Shown: in pieces, positions 54,947-64,000 of the stretch | Layout of the letters: each line of letters starts with the position of its first letter | Position numbering within the stretch: the stretch's first letter is position 1 | NCBI GenBank assembly: GCA_020846635.1 | Contig: JADLDO010000006.1 | Span: forward strand, 62,001 to 126,000 | Direction: 5' to 3' | From: Caldilineaceae bacterium | GTDB lineage: Bacteria; Chloroflexota; Anaerolineae; Caldilineales; Caldilineaceae | DNA: 64,000 nucleotides | Position numbers and translations under genes: made by a program | Notes under the pieces: model-generated | Told to the model about the DNA's origin: nothing | Databases searched by the model: none | The model's input: the letters and a program-made list of their open reading frames with translations, nothing else

Positions 54947-55861
54947 GTGACATCCACGATAACACCAGCACCGATGCAGGCGCGGCGCGCTCGCCAGAAA
55001 CCGCGTGTGCAATGGGGGCATCTTCTGGTTCATTTGCTTTTGATTACCCTCGGCATCGCCTGTCTGATTCCCATGCTGCTTATTATCTCCATTTCGCTTT
55101 CGGATGAACGCGCGATGGCGCTGCAAGGGTATAGCCTGCTTCCTGTGGGCTTTTCGACCTTTGCGTATGAATACATCTTGAAGGAACCGGGCCAAATTCT
55201 GCGCGCCTATCTTGTGACAGGGGTTGTGACCGCTACCGGTACGCTCGGTGGCCTGATCCTCTGCTCTTTGTTGGCCTATCCCCTCTCACGTAAGGATTAC
55301 AAACTGCGCGGCCCTCTCTCTTTTTACGTCTTTTTTACCCTGCTTTTCAGTGGGGGGATGGTACCTTTTTATATCTTGATGACGCGCTATCTGGGGCTAA
55401 AGGATAATCTCCTGGCGCTGATTCTGCCCTATATGGTCACGGCGTGGTACGTGTTGATCCTGCGCACATCGTTCGCCCAACTGCCGGTCGAATTGTTGGA
55501 CGCCGCGCGCATTGATGGGGCAGGGGAGTGGCGCATCTTCTTTCAGATTGTGCTGCCGCTCTCCAAGCCGGTTCTGGCGACGGTGGGGCTTTTCTTTATC
55601 TTGCGCTATTGGAATGATTGGTTTTTGGCGCTGCTCTTTATGAACAAGCCTGATTTCTATCCGCTGCAATACTTGCTCTATGTGTTGATGGCGAACATTA
55701 ATTTCATGGCGTCCAACCCGCAGACAACAGGGATGCCGATCCCCACGCAGTCGGCGCGCATGGCGATGGCGGTGTTGGCCTTTGGCCCTGCCTTATTCTC
55801 GTTCTTACTGCTGCAAAAATACTTTGTACGTGGTATCACCATCGGTGGGCTGAAGGGGTAG
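54947..55861 (+). CDS. Carbohydrate ABC transporter permease (YtcP/LplC-like)
   Basis: 304 aa; multi-TM; LPVELLDAARIDGAGEWRIFFQIVLPLSKPVLATVGLF. Confidence 0.92.
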   Translation: MTSTITPAPMQARRARQKPRVQWGHLLVHLLLITLGIACLIPMLLIISISLSDERAMALQGYSLLPVGFSTFAYEYILKEPGQILRAYLVTGVVTATGTLGGLILCSLLAYPLSRKDYKLRGPLSFYVFFTLLFSGGMVPFYILMTRYLGLKDNLLALILPYMVTAWYVLILRTSFAQLPVELLDAARIDGAGEWRIFFQIVLPLSKPVLATVGLFFILRYWNDWFLALLFMNKPDFYPLQYLLYVLMANINFMASNPQTTGMPIPTQSARMAMAVLAFGPALFSFLLLQKYFVRGITIGGLKG

Positions 55862-55983
55862 AGGAATCGGCCTTTTCGACTCGCACATGGTTTATTGTTT
55901 CCGGCACTACCTACAAGCGCTCCCTAATCTGTTTTTGATAGAAAAATCAATCGTTGGCAGGTCAACCTGAGGAGGTAGAGGAA

Positions 55984-57531
55984 ATGTTGTTGAAACGGCG
56001 AAGTTGGCTGTTGTTGGCAAATTTGGCGCTGCTGTTGGCGTTGGTGGCTGCGTGTGCGACACCCGCCGCGGCTCCGGCGCAGAACACAGGCGGCACTGAG
56101 TCTGTGGCAGCCGAAAACGTGGGTGGCGGGTTGGTGAATGTCACCTATAGCTATGGCGCAAGCGGCATCCCGCGCGATCTGCAACAGGTACAGGATGCGC
56201 TCAACACGATTTTGAACGAGGATATTGGCGTGAATCTCACGCTGGAACCGATTGACTACGCGGCCTACAATGATCGCATGCAGCTCCAGTTAGCGGCAGG
56301 TGAGACTTGTGACATCATCTTCACCGCACCGTGGATCAACAGCTATACCAACAACGTTGCTAACGGCAGCCTGTTGGAATTGGATGACCTGTTGAAAGAG
56401 GAAGCCCCTGGGTTGTGGGCGAGTATGCCGGAATCAACCTGGGACGCGGCGCGCATCAACGGCAAGATCTACGGCGTGATCAACCAGCAGATTTTCCCCA
56501 AGCCGTGGGGTGTGCATGTGCGTAAGGACTTGCTCGAGAAGTATAACTTCAGCCTCGATACCGTGACCAAGTGGGAAGATATGGAGCCTTTCTTGGAAGC
56601 GGTGAAGGAAGGCGAAGGGATTACGCCCGTTTATGCCGATGACAGCAGCGGCTCTAGCCTCTGGCGTTCGCAATATTATGGCTATGACCCGCTGGATGAT
56701 GGTCTTGGCTTTGTTGGTATCAAGGCCGACGATGAGACGCTAACAGTGGTCAATGTCATCGAAACCTCTGAATATCGCGATGCCGCCAATCTCTCGAAGA
56801 AGTGGGTCGATGCGGGCTACTTCCCCAGCACACCCACTGCCGCCGATGAGGCGCGCGCTGCCTTCCGCGCCGGTCTCTTTGCGATGGGCTATCATGTCGA
56901 AAAACCGGGTAACGATGTAGAGATGCAGACGGCTGTGGGCTGGGAATTTGAGATCAAGAACTTGACCGATCCCTTGATTCTCGACACCGCGGGCGCAACT
57001 GCTACGCTAAACGGCATCTGCGCGACCTCTGAGCATCCAATCGAGGCCATGCGCGTGTTGGAGAAGTTGAATACTGACCCGGAAGTCTATAACTTGCTGG
57101 CGCGCGGCATTGAGGGTGTGCATTGGGTTTGGGAGGATGAGGCCAACAAGGTTATCAAGTACCCGGATGGCGTTGATTCCTCGAACAGCGGCTATGAGCC
57201 GAACACCGACTGGATGTTTGGCAACCAGTTCAATGCCTACTATCGCAGCCAGGCACAGGTCGGCGCGTGGGAAGCAACCAAGAAGATGAATGATGAGGCC
57301 TACCCATCGCAGGCATTGGGCTTTGTGGTGGATCGCACGCCGATTCAAACCGAGGTGGCCCAGGTAACGGCTGTCCTCGAAGAGTTGGGTCGCCCGATTG
57401 CCTGGGGCTGGGTCGCCTATGACGACGCCGCACCGGAACTGCTTGATCGTATCAATGCTGCGGGTGCGCAAACCATTATTGACGAAGTGCAACGCCAGTT
57501 GAACGATTGGAAGGCTGCACAGGGGCAGTAG
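55984..57531 (+). CDS. Extracellular solute-binding lipoprotein 2 (paralogue of 53270-54823)
   Basis: MLLKRRSWLLLANLALLLALVAACA; long stretches nearly identical to SBP1. Confidence 0.9.
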   Translation: MLLKRRSWLLLANLALLLALVAACATPAAAPAQNTGGTESVAAENVGGGLVNVTYSYGASGIPRDLQQVQDALNTILNEDIGVNLTLEPIDYAAYNDRMQLQLAAGETCDIIFTAPWINSYTNNVANGSLLELDDLLKEEAPGLWASMPESTWDAARINGKIYGVINQQIFPKPWGVHVRKDLLEKYNFSLDTVTKWEDMEPFLEAVKEGEGITPVYADDSSGSSLWRSQYYGYDPLDDGLGFVGIKADDETLTVVNVIETSEYRDAANLSKKWVDAGYFPSTPTAADEARAAFRAGLFAMGYHVEKPGNDVEMQTAVGWEFEIKNLTDPLILDTAGATATLNGICATSEHPIEAMRVLEKLNTDPEVYNLLARGIEGVHWVWEDEANKVIKYPDGVDSSNSGYEPNTDWMFGNQFNAYYRSQAQVGAWEATKKMNDEAYPSQALGFVVDRTPIQTEVAQVTAVLEELGRPIAWGWVAYDDAAPELLDRINAAGAQTIIDEVQRQLNDWKAAQGQ

Positions 57532-57563
57532 ACCCTTGCGCTCTTGCATTTGCCGAATGGCAC

Positions 57564-57595
57564 ACCGGGGGGCCGAGCGGTCCCCCGGTCTTTTT
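57564..57595 (+). terminator. Intrinsic terminator after second SBP gene
   Basis: ACCGGGGG...CCCCCGGT followed by CTTTTT. Confidence 0.88.
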
Positions 57596-57647
57596 GTGTT
57601 GAGTCACATATATTCATTGATACAACTCTGATGGAAAGAAACAGACG

Positions 57648-59579
57648 ATGCAGACAATAACCGCCTCAGTTCCCTGCGAAATGCCGCCTGCCTGGGCGGT
57701 GCTGGAGCGCAAGCTGATGGAGGTGATGGACCAGGCAGTCTATCCCTTCTTGGAGAAATACACGCGGCCCGACGGCACGCTGATTTGGAATGAGAAGTGG
57801 TACAACTCGCGCGACGGAGCCGATGATTTCTATGAAAGCTCCTATAATTGGCCGCTCTATTACTTATTGGGAGGCGGCGATCATCTGCTGGCATTGGGGC
57901 AGCGCCAGTGGGACGCGATCACGCGCCAGTTGACCGAATTTGGGCTGGTACACAAGGAATATGAGTTTGGCTATGACCAGTTTCACCAGGCCGAAAGCTA
58001 CATTTACTTCTATTTCCTCTGTCTTGCCGACCCCACAAACCCAACCAACCTAGAACGGGCGCGTCGTTTTGCCGGCTTCTATCTGAACGAAGACCCCGAC
58101 GCACCCAACTATGACGCCGAGCACAATATCATCCGCGCCAGCCACAATGGCAGCGGCGGACCCCGTTGGGGCTTTAGCGATGGCGACCCAAGCTATGGCT
58201 GGAGCGCGAGTATGCGTGTCTACGGGCTGCCTTACTCCGATGTGGAGGGGATCACCCACTACGATGACCTGAAAGACCCGGAGAAGGCGCGGCGCATGGG
58301 GACGATCATGCAGGAGCGGATGGGGAAAGGGGACGTTGCAACCAATCTGCTGGTGACGAGCCTCTTTGCCAACGCCTATATGATGACGCAGGACGCCAAA
58401 TACCGCGCATGGACAACCACCTATGTCGATGGCTGGATGGCGCGTGCCCAGGCCAACGGCGGTTTGCTGCCCGACAATGTAGGGCTGAATGGGCAGGTGG
58501 GCGAGACGATGGGCGGCAAGTGGTATGGCGGGCTATACGGCTGGACCTGGCCGCATGGCTTCTATAACATCGGCATGGCCGCGACCGTGGCAGGGGCCAA
58601 CGCCTATCTGCTCACGCGCAATCCCGCCTATTTAGATCTGCCGCGCGCCCAATATGACACAATTGCCGCGTTGGGCGAGCGGCGCGATACGCGCGAGTTG
58701 GAGATGAGCTTGCGCCATCACTGGATCGGCGCGCTGGCAGACGAGGAAGTGGCGGCGCTGGACCCTGTGACCTGGGTTGCGCCCTACCGCTATGGCGATG
58801 AAGGTTGGTTTGACTATCAACCACTTTCGCCCATCTATCCGACCGCTATCTGGAATGTCTCGATGGATGAGGCAGATTGGGCGCGCATCGAGGCCATTCG
58901 CAGCGAAGAACCGCTTGACTGGCGGTCTGTGGGCGTTTTTCGCACCAAAGAAGAGAGTGGACATGAACGCCCCTGGCTGCGCTATCTAGCCGGGGAGAAT
59001 CCTGACTATCCAACGCGGATTTTGCAGGCGGCCTATGGCGCGGTCTGTCGCCGTTTGGCGTTGATTGCCGCCGACGAGGCCGATTTAACTCAGGTCTATA
59101 TCCATCACTGGCAGGAACTCAACCCCGTCGTCACCGAGGCGTTGGTGCAATTGACGCTGGGCGCGCCGCAGATTATCTACAATGGCGGGTTGTTGTTCTG
59201 CCCGCTGCGCTACTTCGACGCCGACCGGCAGCGACCTGGGCTGCCCGCCGACGTGGCGGCGTTGGTGGAACGGGTGGGTGCTGATGAAGCTGTGGTGACA
59301 TTGGTAAACCTGAGCCCCTTTGCGGCGCGGCGGGTTATTGTGCAGGCGGGTGGCTTTGGCGAACACCGCTTTACGACCATCGCCTATGATGAGCGCACCA
59401 GCGACTACCCCGGTTCGCAAAAACGCTATGCGGCCCCGCAACTCACGACCACCACAAAGACGGCGATAATCGAGGCGACGACCTTCCAGGTCGAGCTTCC
59501 CCCCGCCACCACGATCCGGCTGGAACTGGGCATGGATCGCTTCGTCAACGATCCATCCTACACCTTGCCGTGGATGTAA
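57648..59579 (+). CDS. Uncharacterised protein, possible alpha/alpha-barrel carbohydrate-active enzyme
   Basis: 643 aa; W/Y/G-rich WNEKWYNSRDGADDFYESSYNWPLYYLLGGGDHLLALGQRQWDAITRQL, HNGSGGPRWGFSDGDPSYGW; sits in the sugar cluster. Confidence 0.55.
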   Translation: MQTITASVPCEMPPAWAVLERKLMEVMDQAVYPFLEKYTRPDGTLIWNEKWYNSRDGADDFYESSYNWPLYYLLGGGDHLLALGQRQWDAITRQLTEFGLVHKEYEFGYDQFHQAESYIYFYFLCLADPTNPTNLERARRFAGFYLNEDPDAPNYDAEHNIIRASHNGSGGPRWGFSDGDPSYGWSASMRVYGLPYSDVEGITHYDDLKDPEKARRMGTIMQERMGKGDVATNLLVTSLFANAYMMTQDAKYRAWTTTYVDGWMARAQANGGLLPDNVGLNGQVGETMGGKWYGGLYGWTWPHGFYNIGMAATVAGANAYLLTRNPAYLDLPRAQYDTIAALGERRDTRELEMSLRHHWIGALADEEVAALDPVTWVAPYRYGDEGWFDYQPLSPIYPTAIWNVSMDEADWARIEAIRSEEPLDWRSVGVFRTKEESGHERPWLRYLAGENPDYPTRILQAAYGAVCRRLALIAADEADLTQVYIHHWQELNPVVTEALVQLTLGAPQIIYNGGLLFCPLRYFDADRQRPGLPADVAALVERVGADEAVVTLVNLSPFAARRVIVQAGGFGEHRFTTIAYDERTSDYPGSQKRYAAPQLTTTTKTAIIEATTFQVELPPATTIRLELGMDRFVNDPSYTLPWM

Positions 59580-59585
59580 GCCATC

Positions 59586-59631
59586 CACCCTCCCGGAAGC
59601 GGCCCAAAGGGCTCCCCAGCTTCCGGGAGGG
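59586..59631. repeat. Dispersed hairpin repeat, copy 3 (different loop)
   Basis: ACCCTCCCGGAAGC...GCTTCCGGGAGGGT. Confidence 0.8.
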
Positions 59632-59678
59632 TCATCTCCTTATTATAACGCGCAGCACAAACTTGAGGGACGAATTTC

Positions 59679-60518
59679 ATGATTGATACCCATTTGCATT
59701 TTTGGGATCTAGACACCTACCAACATCAGGGCTGGTTCCAGGACAAGCCTATTTTACAGCGAAGCTGGCTGCCGCCGGACTTGAAGCCGGAGTTTGACGC
59801 CTGCGGTGTGACCAGCGGCGTGATCATTGAGGCAGGCAAAGATGACCATGCGCTCAATCTCTGGTGGCTGGAATTGGCGGAAAAATATGAGTATATCGGC
59901 GCGGCGGTGTTGGGCTGTACATTGGAGCATCCGAACCTGGTGGCGTGGCTGGATGAGTATGGGCAAAGTCCATACTTTGTGGGCTTGCGCTCCAACCCCA
60001 CGGGCGATCCGCAAGGCTGGAGCAGCAACGCGGCCACTCAACGGGGGCTGGCAGCATTGGCCGAACGCGATTTAAGCCTAGATCTGCTGGTGGGGCACAA
60101 CGCCTTTGCCGCCGTAGCGGAGATCGCCGCGGCCTATCCAACGCTGCGTATCATCCTTGACCACTGCGCCCACCCTCCCATGCGCGAAGGCAATCTGCGC
60201 GTATGGGCTACAGCCCTGGAGCCGTTGGTCGCCTATCCCAATATTCAGATCAAGTATTCTTCGTTGCTGCTCTATTCCTATCCAGACAGTGAAGAGGCGC
60301 GCTTGCGCGGGGTGACTGATTTCCTGTTCTCGCGTTTTGGCGTTGGGCGCATGATGTGGGGGAGCAATTGGCCGGTTGAGTTGCTGGGCGGGAGCTATTG
60401 GGATGCGCTGACGGCCATGTCGAGCTGTGCGGAGCCACTGAGCGGCGAGGAGCGGCAGGCGCTTTTTCATGACAATGCCGCGCGATTTTACCGCGTGCAG
60501 ACGCCGGAGCAGCACTAG
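59679..60518 (+). CDS. Amidohydrolase family protein (lactonase-like, COG3618 type)
   Basis: 279 aa; MIDTHLHFWDLDTYQHQGWF, LRIILDHCAHPP, RMMWGSNWPVELLGGSY. Confidence 0.88.
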   Translation: MIDTHLHFWDLDTYQHQGWFQDKPILQRSWLPPDLKPEFDACGVTSGVIIEAGKDDHALNLWWLELAEKYEYIGAAVLGCTLEHPNLVAWLDEYGQSPYFVGLRSNPTGDPQGWSSNAATQRGLAALAERDLSLDLLVGHNAFAAVAEIAAAYPTLRIILDHCAHPPMREGNLRVWATALEPLVAYPNIQIKYSSLLLYSYPDSEEARLRGVTDFLFSRFGVGRMMWGSNWPVELLGGSYWDALTAMSSCAEPLSGEERQALFHDNAARFYRVQTPEQH

Positions 60519-61057
60519 AAAAGCCTGGGGCATCGTCCTAAAAGTGTGCATCCCAAGAATTAGGAAATGGGTGCGTCCGTCGCCCCGCTTGCATGACAGA
60601 ACGCTTTATCTCGTGTGGCAAAAATTCGCCGAGTTCCTGGGATAGACCCACCCTAAAATCTGAGTTTGACATGTAGATGCCAAGTGGTAAAATTGGGGTT
60701 GTCCTCTGAGTCGTCCCCGATATGGCGACTCACGCAACAGACTATTCACAACTTCTCCAAACGAACAATTTGAAAGCAAATCCCAGTTCCGGCTGGGATT
60801 TGACCCGACGCCGAAGCTGTGCGTCACCGAATCCCGTAGCGTCATCGAACATGGATTCCACTCATTGGTGTAGACGCGATGACTGTTATCCTGATGTTGT
60901 GCAGTATGAGATCGACCTGAATGATGCCACTTGGAGGCCAACCGGGAAAAGTAAGCCTATTGCGGTCAATCTATATGGCAAGACGACGATACGATTGATG
61001 ATTGATATCTGTCAAGTGCCGTTATCCAATTTTGTCCCAGCAAAAGGAGCCGAACAC

Positions 61058-62848
61058 ATGAAATGGTCGAGGTATGTACTGGTCTATCTGACACTTATTA
61101 CGCTACTGCTGCTGAGTGCATGCGCCGCACCGGCGGCTCCGGCTGCGAGCGGCGGAGCTGACGCCCCAGCCGCGGATACCGGGGCCGCGGTTGTACCGGA
61201 AATCGAGGGCATACCCGATATCCCCAGGAATCGTACCCTCATCGTCGCCCATCTGACACAATTTTTATCGCCAGAAATGTGGAGCCCATACAACCTGGGT
61301 GGTACACACCAACAGGGCGTCGGGCTTTTCCATGAGCCACTGGTCTACGCCGACATGCTGGACGGTCACCAGTATCCGTGGCTGGCGGAGAGTTGGGAAT
61401 ACAATGACGATAAAACCCAACTTACCTACCATCTGCGCGATGGCGTCACCTGGAGCGACGGTGAGCCGTTCACCGCATCGGACGTCGCCTATACGCTGAA
61501 CACGCTGCGCGATCTGGGCGGCAATGTGCGCCAGGGTGCCATCTACCAGACCTTTGTCAAAGAGGCGGAGGCCATCGACGATCTCACGGTGACGATCACC
61601 TTTAATGCGCCTGCCCCTCGCTTCCACGATGAGGTGATGGTCGCTAAGGGCGATTCGGCGACCTTTATTGTACCGGAACACATCTGGAAGGATGTGGACT
61701 GGGCCGAATACACTGCCTATAACGATGGCGCAGGCCCGGTGACCACAAGCCCCTGGCGCTTTGCCTACGCCGATGATACGCGGCGCATCATCGACCGCGT
61801 GAAGACGTGCGAAGAATGGTGGGCTTGCAGCACCGGCTTTGCGGAACTGCCGGAAGTCGAGCGCTTCGTGCAGATCTTCATGGCAGATCAACAGGCGCAA
61901 GCAACAGCCATGATCCGCAACGAGATCGACCAAACCCACGACATCCGTGTCGACCTGATCGAACAGATCCTAGCGCAGAACCCGGAAGCCACAACCTGGA
62001 CGGGTCGCGAAGGCCCCTATGGCATGGTTTCATGGTGGCCGACGTCGATGTACATGAACCTCAATGACAAACACTTGAGCAACCCGGAAGTGCGCTGGGC
62101 GATCAATCGCTACATTGACCGCGACAAGCTGATCGACTTCGCCTTCAACGGCAATGGGCAGAAGTCCGTTTGGCCCTTCCCGCCCTTTAGCGGCTTGCAG
62201 GCCAGTATGGACAACCTAGCTCCGCTGGAGGAAAAATACCAGCAAGGGCTCTACGACCCGGCTGATGCGGACGCGCGCCTGACCGCGGCGGGCTATACCA
62301 AAGATAGCGACGGGTCTTGGGCCGACGCCAGCGGGGAACGCATCCAGTGTAACATCCTGAGCCTGCCCCACTTCTCCGATTCGGGGCCGATTGTGGTGGA
62401 AATGTTGAAGCAGGCCGGGATCGAAACTTCATTCTCACAGCCGCCCGACATCGGCACCCGGTTGGCTGCGGGCGACTTCCAGTGCGGCCTTTGGGGACAC
62501 AACGGCTCGATGTCCGGGGATATCTACCGCACGCTGCTGATCTACACAACGGGCGATCCCGGCAACTATTCGAAGTATTCCAATTCTGAATACGATGCCC
62601 TTGTGGAACAGATGGCGACGGCGACGGACGACGAGCAGATCCGCACGCTGGAGCGCGAGGCGATGGACCTCTGGCTGCGCGACCTGCCGGAAGTGCCACT
62701 GCTACAGTTCTACAACCGCACCGGCAACAACGGGCACTACTGGACCAACTGGCCGTCCACCTCCACCGATCCGTACATGAACGGTATCCAGATGCATACA
62801 GGCTTCCCTTATACCATGTTGCAGCTCAAGGCTACCGACGCCCCCTAG
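61058..62848 (+). CDS. ABC transporter substrate-binding lipoprotein, family 5
   Basis: MKWSRYVLVYLTLITLLLLSACAAP lipobox; LAESWEYNDDKTQLTYHLRDGVTWSDGEPFTASDVAYTL; AAAGGAG RBS before ATG 61058. Confidence 0.93.
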   Translation: MKWSRYVLVYLTLITLLLLSACAAPAAPAASGGADAPAADTGAAVVPEIEGIPDIPRNRTLIVAHLTQFLSPEMWSPYNLGGTHQQGVGLFHEPLVYADMLDGHQYPWLAESWEYNDDKTQLTYHLRDGVTWSDGEPFTASDVAYTLNTLRDLGGNVRQGAIYQTFVKEAEAIDDLTVTITFNAPAPRFHDEVMVAKGDSATFIVPEHIWKDVDWAEYTAYNDGAGPVTTSPWRFAYADDTRRIIDRVKTCEEWWACSTGFAELPEVERFVQIFMADQQAQATAMIRNEIDQTHDIRVDLIEQILAQNPEATTWTGREGPYGMVSWWPTSMYMNLNDKHLSNPEVRWAINRYIDRDKLIDFAFNGNGQKSVWPFPPFSGLQASMDNLAPLEEKYQQGLYDPADADARLTAAGYTKDSDGSWADASGERIQCNILSLPHFSDSGPIVVEMLKQAGIETSFSQPPDIGTRLAAGDFQCGLWGHNGSMSGDIYRTLLIYTTGDPGNYSKYSNSEYDALVEQMATATDDEQIRTLEREAMDLWLRDLPEVPLLQFYNRTGNNGHYWTNWPSTSTDPYMNGIQMHTGFPYTMLQLKATDAP

Positions 62849-62885
62849 GGCCAGGCAGCGTACGGCGGGGTTGATTTTGGAAATG

Positions 62886-62919
62886 ACAACAGGAGCGCAG
62901 CATCCTGCGCTCCTGTTGA
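62886..62919. other. Perfect intercistronic hairpin
   Basis: CAACAGGAGCGCAG-CATC-CTGCGCTCCTGTTG. Confidence 0.75.
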
Positions 62920-63049
62920 TCGCCAGAGTACACCAGCAGCAACCACGATTTCGATAGGATTTCGATAGCGCCAGTGCCGTCCCTTACGCCTACTTAGGGA
63001 TGTTAGGGGGCAGTGCAGGGTATCTCCTTCCCGATTCCCAGGATCCATC

Positions 63050-64000
63050 ATGACTCTCAGCTATTTCCTCAAACGACTTCTCCAGTTCTTCGTCGTCGCC
63101 TTTATCGCCGCCACCATCAACTTCTTCTTCCCGCGCATGTCCGGCCAGGATCCCGTCCGTCAGAAGTTATTCCAACTGGCGACCGAGAATGTCACCGTCA
63201 CCGCCGAAGATGCCAAAGCCCTCATGGAAACCTACAATGCCAAGTTTGGTCTGGATCGACCACTTTGGCAGCAGTACCTTAGCTATCTCGGCAACATGGC
63301 CCGCCTGGACTTTGGCGTCTCTATCTCGGAGTATCCCTCTACCGTTCTTTCCAGCCTGCGGCGCACCGTTCCCTGGACTGTCGGGCTGCTCCTGATGGCA
63401 ACGCTGATCAGCTTTGGCATCGGCACTTTCGTCGGTGCGCTGCTCGCCTGGGACAAAGCGCCTTGGTTCTTGCGTACCATCTTTCCGGCCTTCTTTACTT
63501 TCTCTGCCGTCCCCTTTTATCTCATGGGCATTGTGCTGCTCTACCTTTTTGCCTTCCAGATTCCCATCTTTCCCCTTTTCGGTGGGTTCAGCACGCAGCG
63601 GATTCCCAATCTTAGCTTCGATTTTGCCCTGAATATCCTCTATCACTCCATTTTGCCTGCGCTCTCCATTGTCCTGGCCCAAGTCGGATTCTGGGCGATG
63701 GGGATGCGTTCGATGATGGTGACGATCCAGGGCGAGGATTATATGTTGCAGGCTGAGGCGAAAGGGCTGACCGATCGGCGCATCTTTTACCGCTATGCCA
63801 TGCGTAATGCCATCCTGCCCCAATTCACAGGGCTGGCGCTCTCGCTAGGTACGATCATCTCTGGGGCCATTCTGGTTGAAGTGGTCTTTTCCTATCCGGG
63901 CGTGGGCAGTCTCCTGCTCAAAGCTGTGCGCGGTTTCGATTGGTTTGTCATCCAGGGGATTGTCTTTCTGGTTATCCTGTCTGTCGCCTTCACCATGTTG
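63050..64000 (+). CDS. ABC transporter permease, DppB-like (truncated by right window edge)
   Basis: ATG 63050: MTLSYFLKRLLQFFVVAFIAATINFFFPRMSGQDPVRQ...YMLQAEAKGLTDRRIFYRYAMRNAILPQFTGLALSLGTIISGAILVEVVFSYPGVGSLLLKAV. Confidence 0.93.
   Translation, partial: MTLSYFLKRLLQFFVVAFIAATINFFFPRMSGQDPVRQKLFQLATENVTVTAEDAKALMETYNAKFGLDRPLWQQYLSYLGNMARLDFGVSISEYPSTVLSSLRRTVPWTVGLLLMATLISFGIGTFVGALLAWDKAPWFLRTIFPAFFTFSAVPFYLMGIVLLYLFAFQIPIFPLFGGFSTQRIPNLSFDFALNILYHSILPALSIVLAQVGFWAMGMRSMMVTIQGEDYMLQAEAKGLTDRRIFYRYAMRNAILPQFTGLALSLGTIISGAILVEVVFSYPGVGSLLLKAVRGFDWFVIQGIVFLVILSVAFTML

Noticed and set aside
60722-61057. 112-residue N-terminal extension of the family-5 SBP ORF
   Set aside because: A clear RBS and lipoprotein signal peptide start at 61058; upstream codons not signal- or domain-like.

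Overview
The window is mostly housekeeping chromosome from what looks like a filamentous/Anaerolineae-type Chloroflexi; that taxonomy is inferred from gene content only. Order: lysS (cut by the left edge) and greA on the minus strand; a SAM methyltransferase; a VOC/PhnB-like gene; a small accessory interval (about 2.88-3.80 kb); nrdJ and nrdR; a nearly complete division/cell-wall (dcw) cluster on the minus strand (mraZ-rsmH-ftsL-like-ftsI-like-murF-mraY-murD-ftsW-murG-two membrane genes-murC-murB-ddl-ftsQ-ftsA-ftsZ). Then rpoB-rpoC (+), assorted genes (serine hydrolase, GNAT, amidase, RodZ-like, DHFR-like, def, a large secreted beta-helix protein), and a sugar catabolic/transport cluster (48.4-60.5 kb) resembling non-phosphorylative L-fucose-type degradation with duplicated solute-binding proteins. 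It ends with a family-5 solute-binding protein and a DppB-like permease cut by the right edge. The most novel-looking interval is 2.88-3.80 kb: a compact, possibly pseudoknotted RNA candidate behind its own TTGACA-type promoter, abutting a small protein with RNase H-like sequence features, followed by a perfect 50-bp palindrome. Other strong direct signals are a NrdR box pair, MraZ-type TGGG repeats at exact 10-bp period, a perfect FadR/GntR-type operator just downstream of a good promoter at the head of the sugar cluster, a dispersed repeated hairpin family, and many 11-16 bp tandem micro-duplications in spacers. No CRISPR array, tRNA, rRNA, prophage or transposase was recognised. Everything was read by eye; no searches or folding programs were run.
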